DNA from: Arcobacter iocasae
GTDB lineage: Bacteria > Campylobacterota > Campylobacteria > Campylobacterales > Arcobacteraceae
Assembly: GCF_042214795.1 (NCBI RefSeq)
Contig: NZ_CP090177.1
Location: forward strand, 2,604,001-2,668,000
Length of the DNA: 64,000 nucleotides
Reading direction: 5' to 3'
Below are positions 25,514-34,799 of this stretch, piece after piece. The position numbers and the translations under genes are program-made. Below the pieces are notes generated by a model. It made no database searches, had not been told where the DNA came from, and saw only the letters and a list, made by a program, of their open reading frames with translations. How positions within the stretch are numbered: position 1 is the first letter of the stretch; every line of letters begins with the position of its first letter.

Positions 25514-25653
25514 GGATATTAGGATTCATCTTTTGTTCAATTTCATCGTTGAAGCTAAAAATTTAGATACTCACTTACTACTGTAAGCTCCTACCTAAAT
25601 TTTTATCTCCGCCTTGAACTAGAACAAAATCTAAAACCTACTATCCCTATAGT
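25507..25653. repeat. 147-bp imperfect palindrome between hypD and hypE
   Basis: The two arms, 25507-25578 and 25583-25653, are reverse complements over about 72 bases with roughly three quarters identity. Perfect blocks are ACTATAGGGATA at the ends, TTTTGTTC, TAAAAATTTAG, and CTTAC-TACT-GTAAG at the tip. It begins inside the last codons of hypD. Some side positions differ between arms, as if the two halves diverged or compensate. It could be a non-autonomous palindromic repeat or a large RNA hairpin that separates hypBCD from hypEA. No second copy is visible in this window. Confidence 0.75.
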
Positions 25654-25696
25654 TTGTAAGTATAATTAATAAGAAGAAAAACTATTAGGATAAAAG

Positions 25697-26695
25697 ATGA
25701 CTAAAACAATAACACTAGCACATGGTAATGGTGGGCAAGAGAATAATGAGCTTATTACTGAAGTTTTTTATAAGGCTTTTAAAAATGATATTCTAAGTAA
25801 GAGTGAAGATGCTGCTGTTATTCAAGATGGTACTTTGGCTTTTTCTACTGATAGTTTTACGGTTAGTCCTATAGAGTTTCCAGGGGCTGATATTGGTAAA
25901 CTTGCTATTTGTGGTACTTGTAATGATTTAGCCATGATGGGTGCAAGACCTAAGTATCTTACTTGCTCTGTTATTCTTGAAGAGGGTTTTGATGTTGATA
26001 CTTTGAATAGAATAGTAAGTAGTATGCAAAAAGAGCTTGAGGTAAATGGTGCTATTGTTGTAAGTGGAGATACTAAAGTTGTGCCAAGAGGAAGTGTTGA
26101 TAAGATATTTATAAATACTACTGGTATTGGACAGATAGAACAAAAAGGTATCTCTTCTAATAGTATTCAAGAAGAAGATGTAATTATCGTATCAAATTCT
26201 ATTGGAAAGCATGGGGCGACTATTTTTGCAGCTAGGGAAGGAATTGATTTTTCTACAAGTTTAAAATCTGATTGTGCTTCTCTTTGGCCAGTTGTTAAGA
26301 AGCTGATTGATTCTGGTATTAAAATTAGAGCTTTAAGAGATGCTACTAGAGGTGGAGTAAGTGCTGTATTAAATGAATGGGCAAAACAATCTGATGTTTG
26401 TATAGAAATAGAAGAAGAAAAAATACCTGTATGCGATGAGGTGAGTGGTATTTGTGAACTATTAGGCTTCGAAGCTTTAAGTTTAGCAAATGAGGGTACT
26501 TTTGTAATGGCTATTTCAAAAGATCAAGTTGATAGTGCTTTAGAAGTTTTAAAATCGCATGAGACTTCAAGAGAAGCAGCTATTATTGGAAAAGTTACTT
26601 CTAAACATAATAAAAAAGTGGTTTTAAATACTGCTTGGGGAACACAAAGGTTTATTGATTTGCCAACAGGTGAATTACTTCCAAGAATCTGTTAA
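25697..26695 (+). CDS. hypE: Hydrogenase maturation protein HypE
   Basis: Dehydrates the carbamoyl group placed by HypF on its C-terminal cysteine to make the cyanide ligand, then passes it to HypD. The protein starts TLAHGNGGQENNELI and ends in the required PRIC, with the terminal Cys332 carrying the thiocarboxamide. AIRS/PurM-like ATP motifs (FSTDSFTVSP, CGTCNDLAMMGARP, RDATRGGVSAVLNE) are in place. At 332 aa it has normal length. It is separated from hypD by 183 bp containing a large palindrome, so it may be expressed differently from hypBCD. Confidence 0.97.
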   Translation: MTKTITLAHGNGGQENNELITEVFYKAFKNDILSKSEDAAVIQDGTLAFSTDSFTVSPIEFPGADIGKLAICGTCNDLAMMGARPKYLTCSVILEEGFDVDTLNRIVSSMQKELEVNGAIVVSGDTKVVPRGSVDKIFINTTGIGQIEQKGISSNSIQEEDVIIVSNSIGKHGATIFAAREGIDFSTSLKSDCASLWPVVKKLIDSGIKIRALRDATRGGVSAVLNEWAKQSDVCIEIEEEKIPVCDEVSGICELLGFEALSLANEGTFVMAISKDQVDSALEVLKSHETSREAAIIGKVTSKHNKKVVLNTAWGTQRFIDLPTGELLPRIC

Positions 26696-26816
26696 GTACA
26701 ATTCGTTGTACTCTTTAAGGTTTGCTTCTTTAAAGGGAATTTATTTCCCTTGTTAAAAGAAGTTGAAAAATATATAGGTTCCCTTTTTTAATGGGACATT
26801 TAAAAAGGAATAAAAA
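26696..26816 (+). promoter_or_regulatory. Hairpin array and possible RNA switch before hypA
   Basis: Four pairings are visible. GTACAATTCGTTGTAC (26696-26711) is a 6-bp stem with a TTCG loop directly after the hypE stop. AAGGGAA (26733-26739) pairs with TTCCCTT at 26745-26751, extended outward by CTTCTTT/AAAGAAG. The same AAGGGAA can instead pair with a second TTCCCTT at 26779-26785. CCTTTTT (26782-26788) pairs with AAAAAGG (26802-26808), which is the hypA ribosome site. The last two overlap, so they exclude each other and could switch hypA translation. Confidence 0.5.
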
Positions 26817-27158
26817 TTGCATGAATATTCAATTGTTCAATCACTTTTAGAAAGTTGTGAAGAACACGCAAAAGCTAATAATGCTACAAAAGTTACCAAA
26901 GTGGTAGTAAAAATAGGTATTCTAAGTGGAGTTGAACCTGATTTACTCCAAACTGCATTTGATACATTTAAAGAAAAAACCATATGTGATGAGTGTGAAT
27001 TTATTGTAAATAAGCAAAAAATAGTCATAGAATGTCAAGATTGTGAAGAAGAATCAACTTTAAAGAAGAATGAATTTACTTGTCCAAAATGTAATTCTTC
27101 TAATATAAGAGTTGTAGATGGAGAAGATATGTATTTGATGTCTTTGGAAATGAGTTAA
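26817..27158 (+). CDS. hypA: Hydrogenase nickel chaperone HypA
   Basis: Binds nickel and zinc and hands nickel to the large subunit with HypB. The start is a TTG: the sequence TTG-CAT-GAA gives the invariant MHE N-terminus whose His2 is a nickel ligand, so an internal start is excluded. The zinc site is CQDC and CPKC in the C-terminal half. The length is 113 aa. The ribosome site AAAAAGGA (26802-26809) lies inside a predicted stem. With a weak start codon and an occluded site, low or regulated translation is likely. Confidence 0.96.
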   Translation: MHEYSIVQSLLESCEEHAKANNATKVTKVVVKIGILSGVEPDLLQTAFDTFKEKTICDECEFIVNKQKIVIECQDCEEESTLKKNEFTCPKCNSSNIRVVDGEDMYLMSLEMS

Positions 27159-27249
27159 CTTAAAGTAAAAAATTAATTTTTTACAAGGGATAAAAGTTAA
27201 AAGTTAAAATAATAATATAAATAAACTAACCTTAGGCTAAGGCATATTA

Positions 27250-29145
27250 ATGAAAAAGGTAACATTAAAAGAGATAATTTATAAAAACTATCTTAAGACA
27301 ACTTTATCATCTATATTTTTTATTGAGTTAGTTTTGTTAATTTTATATTTTTATGCTAATAATAATATTTTAGAAAAAAGTAAAAACTTAGTTCTAAAAG
27401 ATGTTAAACAAAGTGTTAACGAAAGAGTTATGTTTATTAAGAATGATATTAATAACTCTTTTAAAAATATAGAGACTAATCTAAAATACTTACAAAATGA
27501 ACAACAAAACTTTTTTAAAGAAATTAATAATATAAAAAATAATGATAATGTAAAGTTTGAAGATACTTCAAGTGGTGGTTATTATAAAAGTATTGATAAT
27601 GGAGGTTCATCTGTTTGGGTTAAAAAAACAGCAGAGCTTACTGATAAGTTAAAAATCGAACTAAATAAAACTGAATTATTAGATAATAATTTAAAAACAA
27701 GTGTTGTAAATAATGAACTAGTAGTAGCTGCATATTATAATTCAAGATATAATTATTCAAGATATTACCCTTTTATAAAAGATGTATATAATGTTATTTC
27801 AGATGATACAAAAGTAGAAGATTACACTTTTTATTATAATGCAGATTTAAAACATAATCCACAAAAAAAAGTTGTTTGGACAGATGTATATTTAGATCCA
27901 GCGGGATTAGGTTGGATGATAAGTGCACTTGTTCCTATTTACAAAGGAGATATATTAGAAGGAGTAACTGGACTTGATGTAATCATTAATAAAATTATTG
28001 AGAACTTCCTTAATTTTAAAATTCCTTATAATGGTTCAACTTTTCTGATTGACAAAGATTTAAATATTATTGCAATGGATGAGAAAATAAAAGATGAATT
28101 TAAGATTGAAAACTTCCATGAGTATAAATATTCTAAAAATGAAAAGATATCACATACAATTTTTAGAAAAGAAAAAGAGTCTTTATTTTTTAAAAATAAA
28201 GACTTGTGTAATATTTTAGAAGATATTATTTCCAATAAAAATTACAAATATGAATTTAAAAAAGGCGATGATAAATATTTTATTTTTCCAAATAAAGTTG
28301 ATAAACTACCTTGGTATACAATTACATTAGTTAAAGAATCTAATGTATTAATAGGTGTAGAAAACATAAAAGAAGAATATATTCATTTAGGAATTACAAT
28401 TATTGTGTTTATTCTCGTTTTTTATTTTTTATTTTTTATTTATTTGTATAAAAAAGCAAATGATTTTGTTTTATTAGTAAATTCTCCAATATTAAAAATA
28501 ATTAATATGACAAAAATTCTTGGAAGTAAAAAAACTGAAATATCTTTAGAAAATTGTGGAATTGTTGAGATTGATAAATTAAGTGAAAATTTTAATAATC
28601 TTGCAAAAGAGTTAGATATAAGAACGAAAGAGTTAATTGATGCAGAAGCTAGTCGTGCTTTTCATGAAAAACTATCAAATACAGATGCTTTGACAAAAGT
28701 TTATAATAGAAGATTTTTAGAAGATTTTTCAAAAAAATATTTTGAAATAATTAAAAGGGAAAAAAGTACTTTATCTATATTAATTGTTGATATTGATGAT
28801 TTTAAAAGTATAAATGATAATTATGGACATGAAGCAGGGGATCAAGTATTATTAGGATTAGTAAAACTTATGCAAAATAAAATTAGAGATAATGATTTTA
28901 TTGTAAGACTTGGTGGCGATGAGTTTTTAGTTCTTTTACCAAATTCTGATATTGTAGGAGCAAAAATAGTAGCAGAAAAATTAATTAAATCTATATGTGA
29001 ATCTAAAAATGAGTATAAACGATTTACAGTAAGTATTGGTAGTGCTGAATATAATTTTGAAGATAAAGATATTAATTGTCTAATACGAAGAGCTGATGAA
29101 GAATTATACAAAGCAAAAAAATCCGGTAAAAATCAATTATCTTAA
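27250..29145 (+). CDS. Membrane diguanylate cyclase with dCache-like sensor
   Basis: Makes cyclic di-GMP. A membrane helix at residues 17-37, a large periplasmic region (about 40-375) with dCache-like features (VVWTDVYLDPAGLGWMIS, GVTGLDVII), a second helix near 378-400, and a C-terminal GGDEF domain are visible. The active-site motif GGDEF is intact at 555-559, and the RDND inhibitory site is at 546-549, five residues upstream as expected. The ligand is unknown. It follows hypA by 91 bp, and no shared function with the hydrogenase genes is implied. Confidence 0.93.
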   Translation: MKKVTLKEIIYKNYLKTTLSSIFFIELVLLILYFYANNNILEKSKNLVLKDVKQSVNERVMFIKNDINNSFKNIETNLKYLQNEQQNFFKEINNIKNNDNVKFEDTSSGGYYKSIDNGGSSVWVKKTAELTDKLKIELNKTELLDNNLKTSVVNNELVVAAYYNSRYNYSRYYPFIKDVYNVISDDTKVEDYTFYYNADLKHNPQKKVVWTDVYLDPAGLGWMISALVPIYKGDILEGVTGLDVIINKIIENFLNFKIPYNGSTFLIDKDLNIIAMDEKIKDEFKIENFHEYKYSKNEKISHTIFRKEKESLFFKNKDLCNILEDIISNKNYKYEFKKGDDKYFIFPNKVDKLPWYTITLVKESNVLIGVENIKEEYIHLGITIIVFILVFYFLFFIYLYKKANDFVLLVNSPILKIINMTKILGSKKTEISLENCGIVEIDKLSENFNNLAKELDIRTKELIDAEASRAFHEKLSNTDALTKVYNRRFLEDFSKKYFEIIKREKSTLSILIVDIDDFKSINDNYGHEAGDQVLLGLVKLMQNKIRDNDFIVRLGGDEFLVLLPNSDIVGAKIVAEKLIKSICESKNEYKRFTVSIGSAEYNFEDKDINCLIRRADEELYKAKKSGKNQLS

Positions 29146-29177
29146 TATTTTAATTTTGTATATTTATATCTTTAAAC

Positions 29178-29183
29178 TATAAT
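29178..29183 (+). promoter_or_regulatory. -10 box of livJ
   Basis: TATAAT 37 bases before the livJ ATG, in the 74-bp gap after the cyclase gene. GGGAG precedes the start codon. Confidence 0.55.
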
Positions 29184-29219
29184 ATAGTATAGTTATCAAT
29201 TAAAAAATGGGAGAGTAAT

Positions 29220-30347
29220 ATGAATATATCAAAAAAAATTTTAGGTCTTAGTGTTGCTACACTTTTATCTTGTAGCTCACTTCTAAGTGCTAAAGAGATT
29301 AAAGTTGGTGCTGTTATGCCTATGTCTGGACCTCTTGCAGCTTATGGACAAGTTACAAATTTAGGTGTTGAATTAGCACATAAATTACAACCTAAATTAA
29401 AGAATGGTGATACTATTAAAATAGTATTATTGGATAATAAAGGTGACAAAGTAGAAACTGCAAATGCTACGACAAGATTAATTTCATCTGATAAAGTAGT
29501 TGCTATTTTAGGTGCTTTAACTTCTACTAATACTGCACAAACAATTGCAATTGCTGATAAGAAAGAAGTACCAGTTATTGCAGCAGTTGCTACAAATGAT
29601 AAATTAACTGCAAAAAGAGAATTTGCAAATAGAGTTTGTTTTACTGACTCTTTTCAAGGTGAAGTTGTTGCAAACTATGCAATAGCTCAAGGGTATAAAA
29701 CTGCTGTTGTAGTTGTAGACCAAGCACAGGTTTACTCTTTAGGTCTTTCAAAAGCTTTCCAAAATGCATTTAAAGCCAAAGGTGGGAAAATTGTTAAAAA
29801 AATCAAAATCACTTCAGGTGATAAAGATTTTAAAGCTGTAGTTTCTCAAATCAAACAAATAAACCCAGACTTTATGTTCTTACCTTTATATCATCCAGAA
29901 GCTTCTATGATTGCTAGACAATCTAAACAATTAGGATTAGATAAACCAATGTTTAGTGGTGATGGTGTTGCAAATCAAACATTTATTGACTTAGGTGGAA
30001 ATGCTGTTGAAGGTTATATGTTTACAGATTTCTTCGATTATGCTAATCCTCCATCAAAAACTTCAGCAGATTTCGTAGCTTTTCATACAAAAGAGACTGG
30101 GGATAAAGAGATGAATTCATTTACTGCCTTAGGTGCAGATACATACAATATTTTAATTGATGCAATGAATAGATGTGAAGACCCTACAAATTCTATTTGT
30201 ATTAATAAAGAGATTAAAAAAACAACTAACTTTGATGGGGTATCTGGAAACATTACAATTGACAAAGATGGTAATGCAACAAGATCTGCAGTTATCAAAG
30301 AGATTAAAAATGGAAAAGCTGTATTTAAAGCAACTGTAAATCCATAA
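29220..30347 (+). CDS. livJ: Branched-chain amino-acid ABC transporter, substrate-binding protein
   Basis: Periplasmic binding protein of the LivJ/LivK type. Signal peptide MNISKKILGLSVATLLSCSSLLSA, mature start KEIKVGAVMPMSGPLAAYGQ, which is the classical family opening, and later motifs GPLTSTN-like (ALTSTNTAQTIAIADKK) and FTDSFQGEVVANYA. The length of 375 aa is normal. A strong terminator separates it from livHMGF, as expected when the binding protein must be made in excess. Ligand is probably Leu/Ile/Val, but other amides cannot be excluded from sequence alone. Confidence 0.93.
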   Translation: MNISKKILGLSVATLLSCSSLLSAKEIKVGAVMPMSGPLAAYGQVTNLGVELAHKLQPKLKNGDTIKIVLLDNKGDKVETANATTRLISSDKVVAILGALTSTNTAQTIAIADKKEVPVIAAVATNDKLTAKREFANRVCFTDSFQGEVVANYAIAQGYKTAVVVVDQAQVYSLGLSKAFQNAFKAKGGKIVKKIKITSGDKDFKAVVSQIKQINPDFMFLPLYHPEASMIARQSKQLGLDKPMFSGDGVANQTFIDLGGNAVEGYMFTDFFDYANPPSKTSADFVAFHTKETGDKEMNSFTALGADTYNILIDAMNRCEDPTNSICINKEIKKTTNFDGVSGNITIDKDGNATRSAVIKEIKNGKAVFKATVNP

Positions 30348-30368
30348 TTAAAACAAAAAACAAAATTA

Positions 30369-30401
30369 AAAAAGTTTAGTCTTATGACTAAACTTTTTTT
30401 G
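30369..30401 (+). terminator. Terminator/attenuator between livJ and livH
   Basis: AAAGTTTAGTC and GACTAAACTTT form an 11-bp perfect stem with a TTAT loop, extendable by A-T pairs and followed by seven T in total. Partial read-through would give livJ a higher level than the permease genes. Confidence 0.9.
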
Positions 30402-30470
30402 TAATAGTAAAATTAATTTGTGTTATTTTTATTATTATAAAAAAAGTACTAATATGAATTGGGAGATTTA

Positions 30471-31367
30471 ATGGATATATTAACGTTTATGCAGCAGATG
30501 GTAAACGGTTTTAGTTTGGGTAGTATGTATGCCCTTATTGCGATTGGTTATACGATGGTTTATGGTGTGCTAAGATTGATAAACTTTGCACATGGTGATA
30601 TTATGATGGTTGGAGCTTTTTTAGCTTATACTTTTATGGCAGTATTTGATTTGCCTTTTCCTCTCACCGTGTTATTAGCAGTTACTCTATCAGCAGCACT
30701 TGGAATGTTAATGGACAAAATTGCTTATAAGCCCTTAAGAGAAGCTCCAAAAATATCTTTACTTATTACAGCTATTGGAATATCTTTCTTTTTAGAAAAT
30801 GCTTTCACTGTATTTGTAGGTGGAGTTCCACGAGCTTTTCCGGTTCCATCTTATATGGAACAAATATTTACAGTAGCTAATGTTACATTTTCTGTTTCAT
30901 CAGTTACCGTTCCTCTTGTAACCTTAATATTACTTTTAGGAATTTTATTTGTTTTATATAAAACAAAATATGGTATGGCAATCAGAGCTTTATCTTTTGA
31001 TATTAAAACAGTAAATTTGATGGGGATTGATGCAAATATGATTATATCATTAGTATTTGCTCTTGGTTCTGCATTAGCTGCTGTAGGTGGGATATTTTGG
31101 GCTGTAAATTATCCTTCTGTTGAACCTATGATGGGAGTTTTAGTTGGATTAAAAGCCTTTGCAGCTGCCGTTGTAGGTGGTATTGGTTCTGTTACTGGTG
31201 CTGTCTTAGGTGGTTTTATTATTGGATTTACAGAAGTTGTTGTAATCGCATTTTTCCCTGAAATGGGTGGATATAAAGATGCTTTTGCTTTTGTATTTTT
31301 AATATTAGTATTATTATTTAAACCTACTGGTATTATGGGTGAAGATTTAGAAAAGAGTAGGTTTTAA
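30471..31367 (+). CDS. livH: Branched-chain amino-acid ABC transporter permease LivH
   Basis: Inner-membrane permease with about eight hydrophobic helices. It opens with QQMVNGFSLGSMYALIAIGY and contains VYGVLRLINFAHGDIMM, the typical LivH signature, and a GGIGSVTGAVLGG segment near the C-terminus. I chose the ATG at 30471, which has GGGAG just upstream; a TTG 12 bases earlier overlaps that site. It is followed after 2 nt by livM. Confidence 0.95.
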   Translation: MDILTFMQQMVNGFSLGSMYALIAIGYTMVYGVLRLINFAHGDIMMVGAFLAYTFMAVFDLPFPLTVLLAVTLSAALGMLMDKIAYKPLREAPKISLLITAIGISFFLENAFTVFVGGVPRAFPVPSYMEQIFTVANVTFSVSSVTVPLVTLILLLGILFVLYKTKYGMAIRALSFDIKTVNLMGIDANMIISLVFALGSALAAVGGIFWAVNYPSVEPMMGVLVGLKAFAAAVVGGIGSVTGAVLGGFIIGFTEVVVIAFFPEMGGYKDAFAFVFLILVLLFKPTGIMGEDLEKSRF

Positions 31368-31369
31368 TT

Positions 31370-32410
31370 ATGACAAATGATTCAATTTTTACAAAACAAA
31401 GAATAATTAATCTAGGTATTATTATTACTGCTATTTGGTTTACTTGGTTTGCTCAACAAGTTTTTGATGAATATACAGTAAGAATTATAAATAATGTTGC
31501 GATTTTTATTATTTTAGCAGTTTCTTATAACTTAATAAATGGTGTTACGGGACAGTTTTCATTAGAACCAAATGGTTTTGTTGCAATTGGTGCTTATGTT
31601 ACCGCTATATTATTAGTCGATAGTGAAGGTATGTTATATCAATATGATATTTCAGATCCTTATCCATGGATTTTAGCATTACAAACTAATTTTTTCTGGG
31701 CTTTAATTTTGTCAGGTATTATTTCGGCACTTTTAGCACTTTCTTTATCTTTCCCAGTATTTAGAGTAAGAGGTGATTATTTAGCAATTGTTACTCTAGG
31801 ATTTGGTTTTATAATTAGAATTTTGGCTATTAATTCACCAGAGATTACAAATGGTTCTTTAGGGATAAATGATATTCCTCAATTTTCAAATTTATATTGG
31901 ACAGGTGGAACTGCTATATTTGCAGTAATGGCTATTTTAAATATAATTTATTCAAAATATGGTCGAGCTATGAAAGCGGTTCGAGATGATGAAGATGCTG
32001 CAAGTGCAATGGGTATTAATACTTTTAAAATAAAAACATTGGCTTTTACAACATCAGCATTTTTTGAAGGTGTAGGTGGTGGATTATTAGCTGCGCTTTT
32101 AACATCAATCAGTCCAGATTTATTTACTTTCTTCTTTACTTTCCAATTATTAATTATTATTGTAATAGGTGGACTTGGAAGTACTACAGGAGCAATCATT
32201 GGTACAGTTATGGTTATGGCTGGATTAGAATGGATGAGATTCTTAGATGAACCAATTAATTTTATGGGAATTCATACAGATGGATTACCAGGAATGAGAA
32301 TGGTTGTATTCGCCTTGATTTTGATAATAGTAATGCTTTTTGCAAGAGAAGGTTTAATGGGAAAAAGAGAGTTAAAAGATTTATTTAAAAAGAAAAAGGC
32401 AAACAAATGA
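31370..32410 (+). CDS. livM: Branched-chain amino-acid ABC transporter permease LivM
   Basis: Second permease subunit, 346 aa, about nine hydrophobic helices. Family motifs LINGVTGQFSLEPNGFVAIG, GDYLAIVTLGFGFIIRI and AVRDDEDAASAMGINTFKIK are present, along with GGLGSTTGAIIGT. It overlaps livG by 4 bases (ATGA). Together with livH it forms the membrane channel for the LivJ ligand. Confidence 0.95.
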   Translation: MTNDSIFTKQRIINLGIIITAIWFTWFAQQVFDEYTVRIINNVAIFIILAVSYNLINGVTGQFSLEPNGFVAIGAYVTAILLVDSEGMLYQYDISDPYPWILALQTNFFWALILSGIISALLALSLSFPVFRVRGDYLAIVTLGFGFIIRILAINSPEITNGSLGINDIPQFSNLYWTGGTAIFAVMAILNIIYSKYGRAMKAVRDDEDAASAMGINTFKIKTLAFTTSAFFEGVGGGLLAALLTSISPDLFTFFFTFQLLIIIVIGGLGSTTGAIIGTVMVMAGLEWMRFLDEPINFMGIHTDGLPGMRMVVFALILIIVMLFAREGLMGKRELKDLFKKKKANK

Positions 32411-33174
32411 TTTTAGAAGTTTGCAATGTAACTAAAAACTTTGGTGGAGTAACTGCTATAAAAGACACTTCATTTCAAGTAAAAGCAAAAGAGATATATG
32501 GACTTATTGGTCCCAATGGTGCTGGTAAAACTACTATGTTTAATATTATCACTGGAAACTATGAACCAACGCATGGTGATATAAAGTTTCATGGTCAAAA
32601 AATCAATGGAATAAAACCATATAAAATAGTTCATAGAGGAATAGCAAGAACTTTTCAAAATATCAGACTTTTTAATTCAATGACAGTTTTAGATAATGTT
32701 CTTATTGGTTTTGATTATCAAGCTTCATATTCATATTTTGAAACAATTTTTAGATTGCCAAGATTTTTCAAAGAAGAAAAAAGAGTAAGACAAAGAGCTT
32801 TTGAAATTATGGAAGTGTTAGGAATCGCCCAGTATGCTGATGAATTAGCAACTTCACTTTCATATGGTAGTCAGCGAAAAGTTGAGATTGCAAGAGCTTT
32901 AGCTGCAAACCCTCAATTGCTTCTTTTAGATGAACCAGCAGCAGGAATGAACCCACAAGAAACACATGAATTGGCAAAACTATTTTTTAAAATAAGAGAT
33001 CAATTTGATATAACTATTTTATTAATAGAACATGATATGAAATTTGTCAATCATTTATGTGATAGGGTTATGGTATTAGATTATGGAAAAACTATATTTG
33101 AAGGTAAAATAGAAGATGCCATCAAAGACGAAGAAGTAATTAAGGCTTATTTAGGAGATTTTAAACATGCTTAA
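32407..33174 (+). CDS. livG: Branched-chain amino-acid ABC transporter ATPase LivG
   Basis: ATP-binding subunit. Walker A is GPNGAGKTT near residue 35, the signature is LSYGSQRKVEIARAL (a common LivG variant of LSGGQ), Walker B is LLLLDEPAAGMNP, and a switch His is in LLIEHDMKF. The length of 255 aa is normal. It overlaps livM by 4 and livF by 8 bases, so its synthesis is coupled to both. Confidence 0.96.
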   Translation: MILEVCNVTKNFGGVTAIKDTSFQVKAKEIYGLIGPNGAGKTTMFNIITGNYEPTHGDIKFHGQKINGIKPYKIVHRGIARTFQNIRLFNSMTVLDNVLIGFDYQASYSYFETIFRLPRFFKEEKRVRQRAFEIMEVLGIAQYADELATSLSYGSQRKVEIARALAANPQLLLLDEPAAGMNPQETHELAKLFFKIRDQFDITILLIEHDMKFVNHLCDRVMVLDYGKTIFEGKIEDAIKDEEVIKAYLGDFKHA

Positions 33175-33865
33175 AGTAAAAAATTTAGAAGTCTTTTATG
33201 GTCTTATAAAAGGTGTAAAAGGCATTGATTTTGAAGTTCAAGAGGGAAAGATTGTCTCTTTAATTGGCTCAAATGGTGCTGGTAAAACTTCAACTTTACA
33301 ATCAATTGTTAATGATGTAAAAAAAACTGGAAGTATTTTTTTTAATGATTTAGACATTTCAAAACTGCCAACACATAAAATAATTCAAAAGGGTATCTCT
33401 TTAGTTCCTGAAGGGCGAAGGGTATTCCAAAATCTTACTATTGAAGAGAATATGAGAATGGGGTCTTTTAATCAAAGTGAAGAATTTTATGAAGAACATC
33501 AAGAAAAGATGTTTAACTTATTTCCAAGATTAATTGATAAAAAAGGTCAATTAGGTGGAACTATGAGTGGAGGAGAACAACAAATGCTGGCAATTGCTAG
33601 AGCTTTGATGAGTTCACCAAAACTTCTTATGCTAGATGAACCATCACTAGGTCTTGCACCAAAGATTATTGGGGAACTTTTTGAGACGATTATTAAGCTA
33701 AAAGAAGAGGGAATTACAATATTACTTATAGAGCAAAATGCATATGCAGCCTTAGAAATTTCTGATTATAGTTATGTTCTAGAAAATGGGCAAGTTGCTT
33801 TAGAAGGTACGGGAAGTGAACTTCTAAAATCAAATGATATAAAAGCAAAATATTTAGGTGCTTAA
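33167..33865 (+). CDS. livF: Branched-chain amino-acid ABC transporter ATPase LivF
   Basis: Second ATPase of the transporter, 232 aa. Walker A GSNGAGKTS, LivF-typical LVPEGRRVFQNLTIEENMRMG, signature MSGGEQQMLAIARAL and Walker B LLMLDEPSLGLAP are all intact. It is the last gene of the livJ-HMGF cluster. No clear terminator follows in the 77 bp before the TerB-like gene. Confidence 0.96.
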   Translation: MLKVKNLEVFYGLIKGVKGIDFEVQEGKIVSLIGSNGAGKTSTLQSIVNDVKKTGSIFFNDLDISKLPTHKIIQKGISLVPEGRRVFQNLTIEENMRMGSFNQSEEFYEEHQEKMFNLFPRLIDKKGQLGGTMSGGEQQMLAIARALMSSPKLLMLDEPSLGLAPKIIGELFETIIKLKEEGITILLIEQNAYAALEISDYSYVLENGQVALEGTGSELLKSNDIKAKYLGA

Positions 33866-33942
33866 AATATCTTTACGGTTTACCATTGATTAATAGTTAA
33901 ATAGTAAAGTACATTATATAAAAAAATCAGGGAAAATAATAT

Positions 33943-34344
33943 ATGTTATTAATGAAATTAGAAACTAAAGAAAAATTTGCTTTTTTACAGTTGGCTCAAC
34001 ACCTAGCAAGAGTTGATGGGGAATATGGAAATCGAGAACAAGATGTTATAGATGAATATTGTGTTGAAATGGGAATTGATAAACCAAGATTTTTCAATGA
34101 GGCAGATTTTAATTTAGATGAAATACTTTGTTCTTTTAAATCAAAAAAGAGTAGAAAAATTGTTATTTTGGAACTTATGATTTTAGTTCATATTGATGAT
34201 AAATTTGATAAAAAAGAGCATGAATTGACTAAAAAGATAGTTGATTCTTTTAAAATCAATGATAAAGATTTAAAATATTTTTCTTTTTGGGGAAAAGCTG
34301 TTTCTTCTTTATATGAACAAGGTAAACTTTTTATCGAAGATTAA
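33943..34344 (+). CDS. TerB-like protein
   Basis: A 133-aa soluble helical protein with two repeats of the TerB fold: ARVDGEYGNREQDVIDEYC and HIDDKFDKKEHELTKKI. The DG(E/K)..N..E metal-binding-like acidic positions are seen in both. TerB proteins are linked to tellurite and stress responses, but the stand-alone form here has no known role. Its stop overlaps the stop of the convergent VOC-family gene by 4 bases. Confidence 0.75.
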   Translation: MLLMKLETKEKFAFLQLAQHLARVDGEYGNREQDVIDEYCVEMGIDKPRFFNEADFNLDEILCSFKSKKSRKIVILELMILVHIDDKFDKKEHELTKKIVDSFKINDKDLKYFSFWGKAVSSLYEQGKLFIED

Positions 34345-34712
34345 TATGCTATTTTTGTATAGATCTGAAATAGGTGACTATTTGGATCTATGAAAAATAC
34401 TTCTTTTTTAGAAGAACTTTGTCTTACTTTCTTGTTATTTAATTCATTTATATTATCACCAAATAATAACTTCTCTTTTTTAAAATTTATAATTAACTGA
34501 TTAAAAGATATTTCATCTACTTCAAAGACATAGTGGTTGTTTGTATACTCTTGTGTCTCTTCTAATTCAAACTTTAATTTTTCATTTACACTTACAATAA
34601 TATTTTTATTTTCAGCCTTAACAGACTTAAAATCAAAGATTCTTTTATAGAAGTTTTTAGCAATTACAGAATCGATACAAGGAACAATAAAATGTACAAG
34701 ATTAATATTCAT
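34341..34712 (-). CDS. VOC (glyoxalase/bleomycin-resistance) family protein
   Basis: A 123-aa protein of the vicinal-oxygen-chelate type: VHFIVPCIDSVIAKNFYKRI at the start, a central HYVFEVDEISF strand, and VFFIDPNSHLFQIYTKI at the end. A typical glyoxalase metal set is incomplete, since the usual final Glu is replaced (LFQIYT), so the chemistry is unclear. It is single-gene and convergent with the TerB-like gene. Confidence 0.72.
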   Translation of the reverse strand: MNINLVHFIVPCIDSVIAKNFYKRIFDFKSVKAENKNIIVSVNEKLKFELEETQEYTNNHYVFEVDEISFNQLIINFKKEKLLFGDNINELNNKKVRQSSSKKEVFFIDPNSHLFQIYTKIAY

Positions 34713-34799
34713 GACTTAAACCTTAGTTATTTCTTTACTATTATACATCATCTGTATAAAATTTATTGTAATAGTTATAAAATTTAGATAAAATCACGC

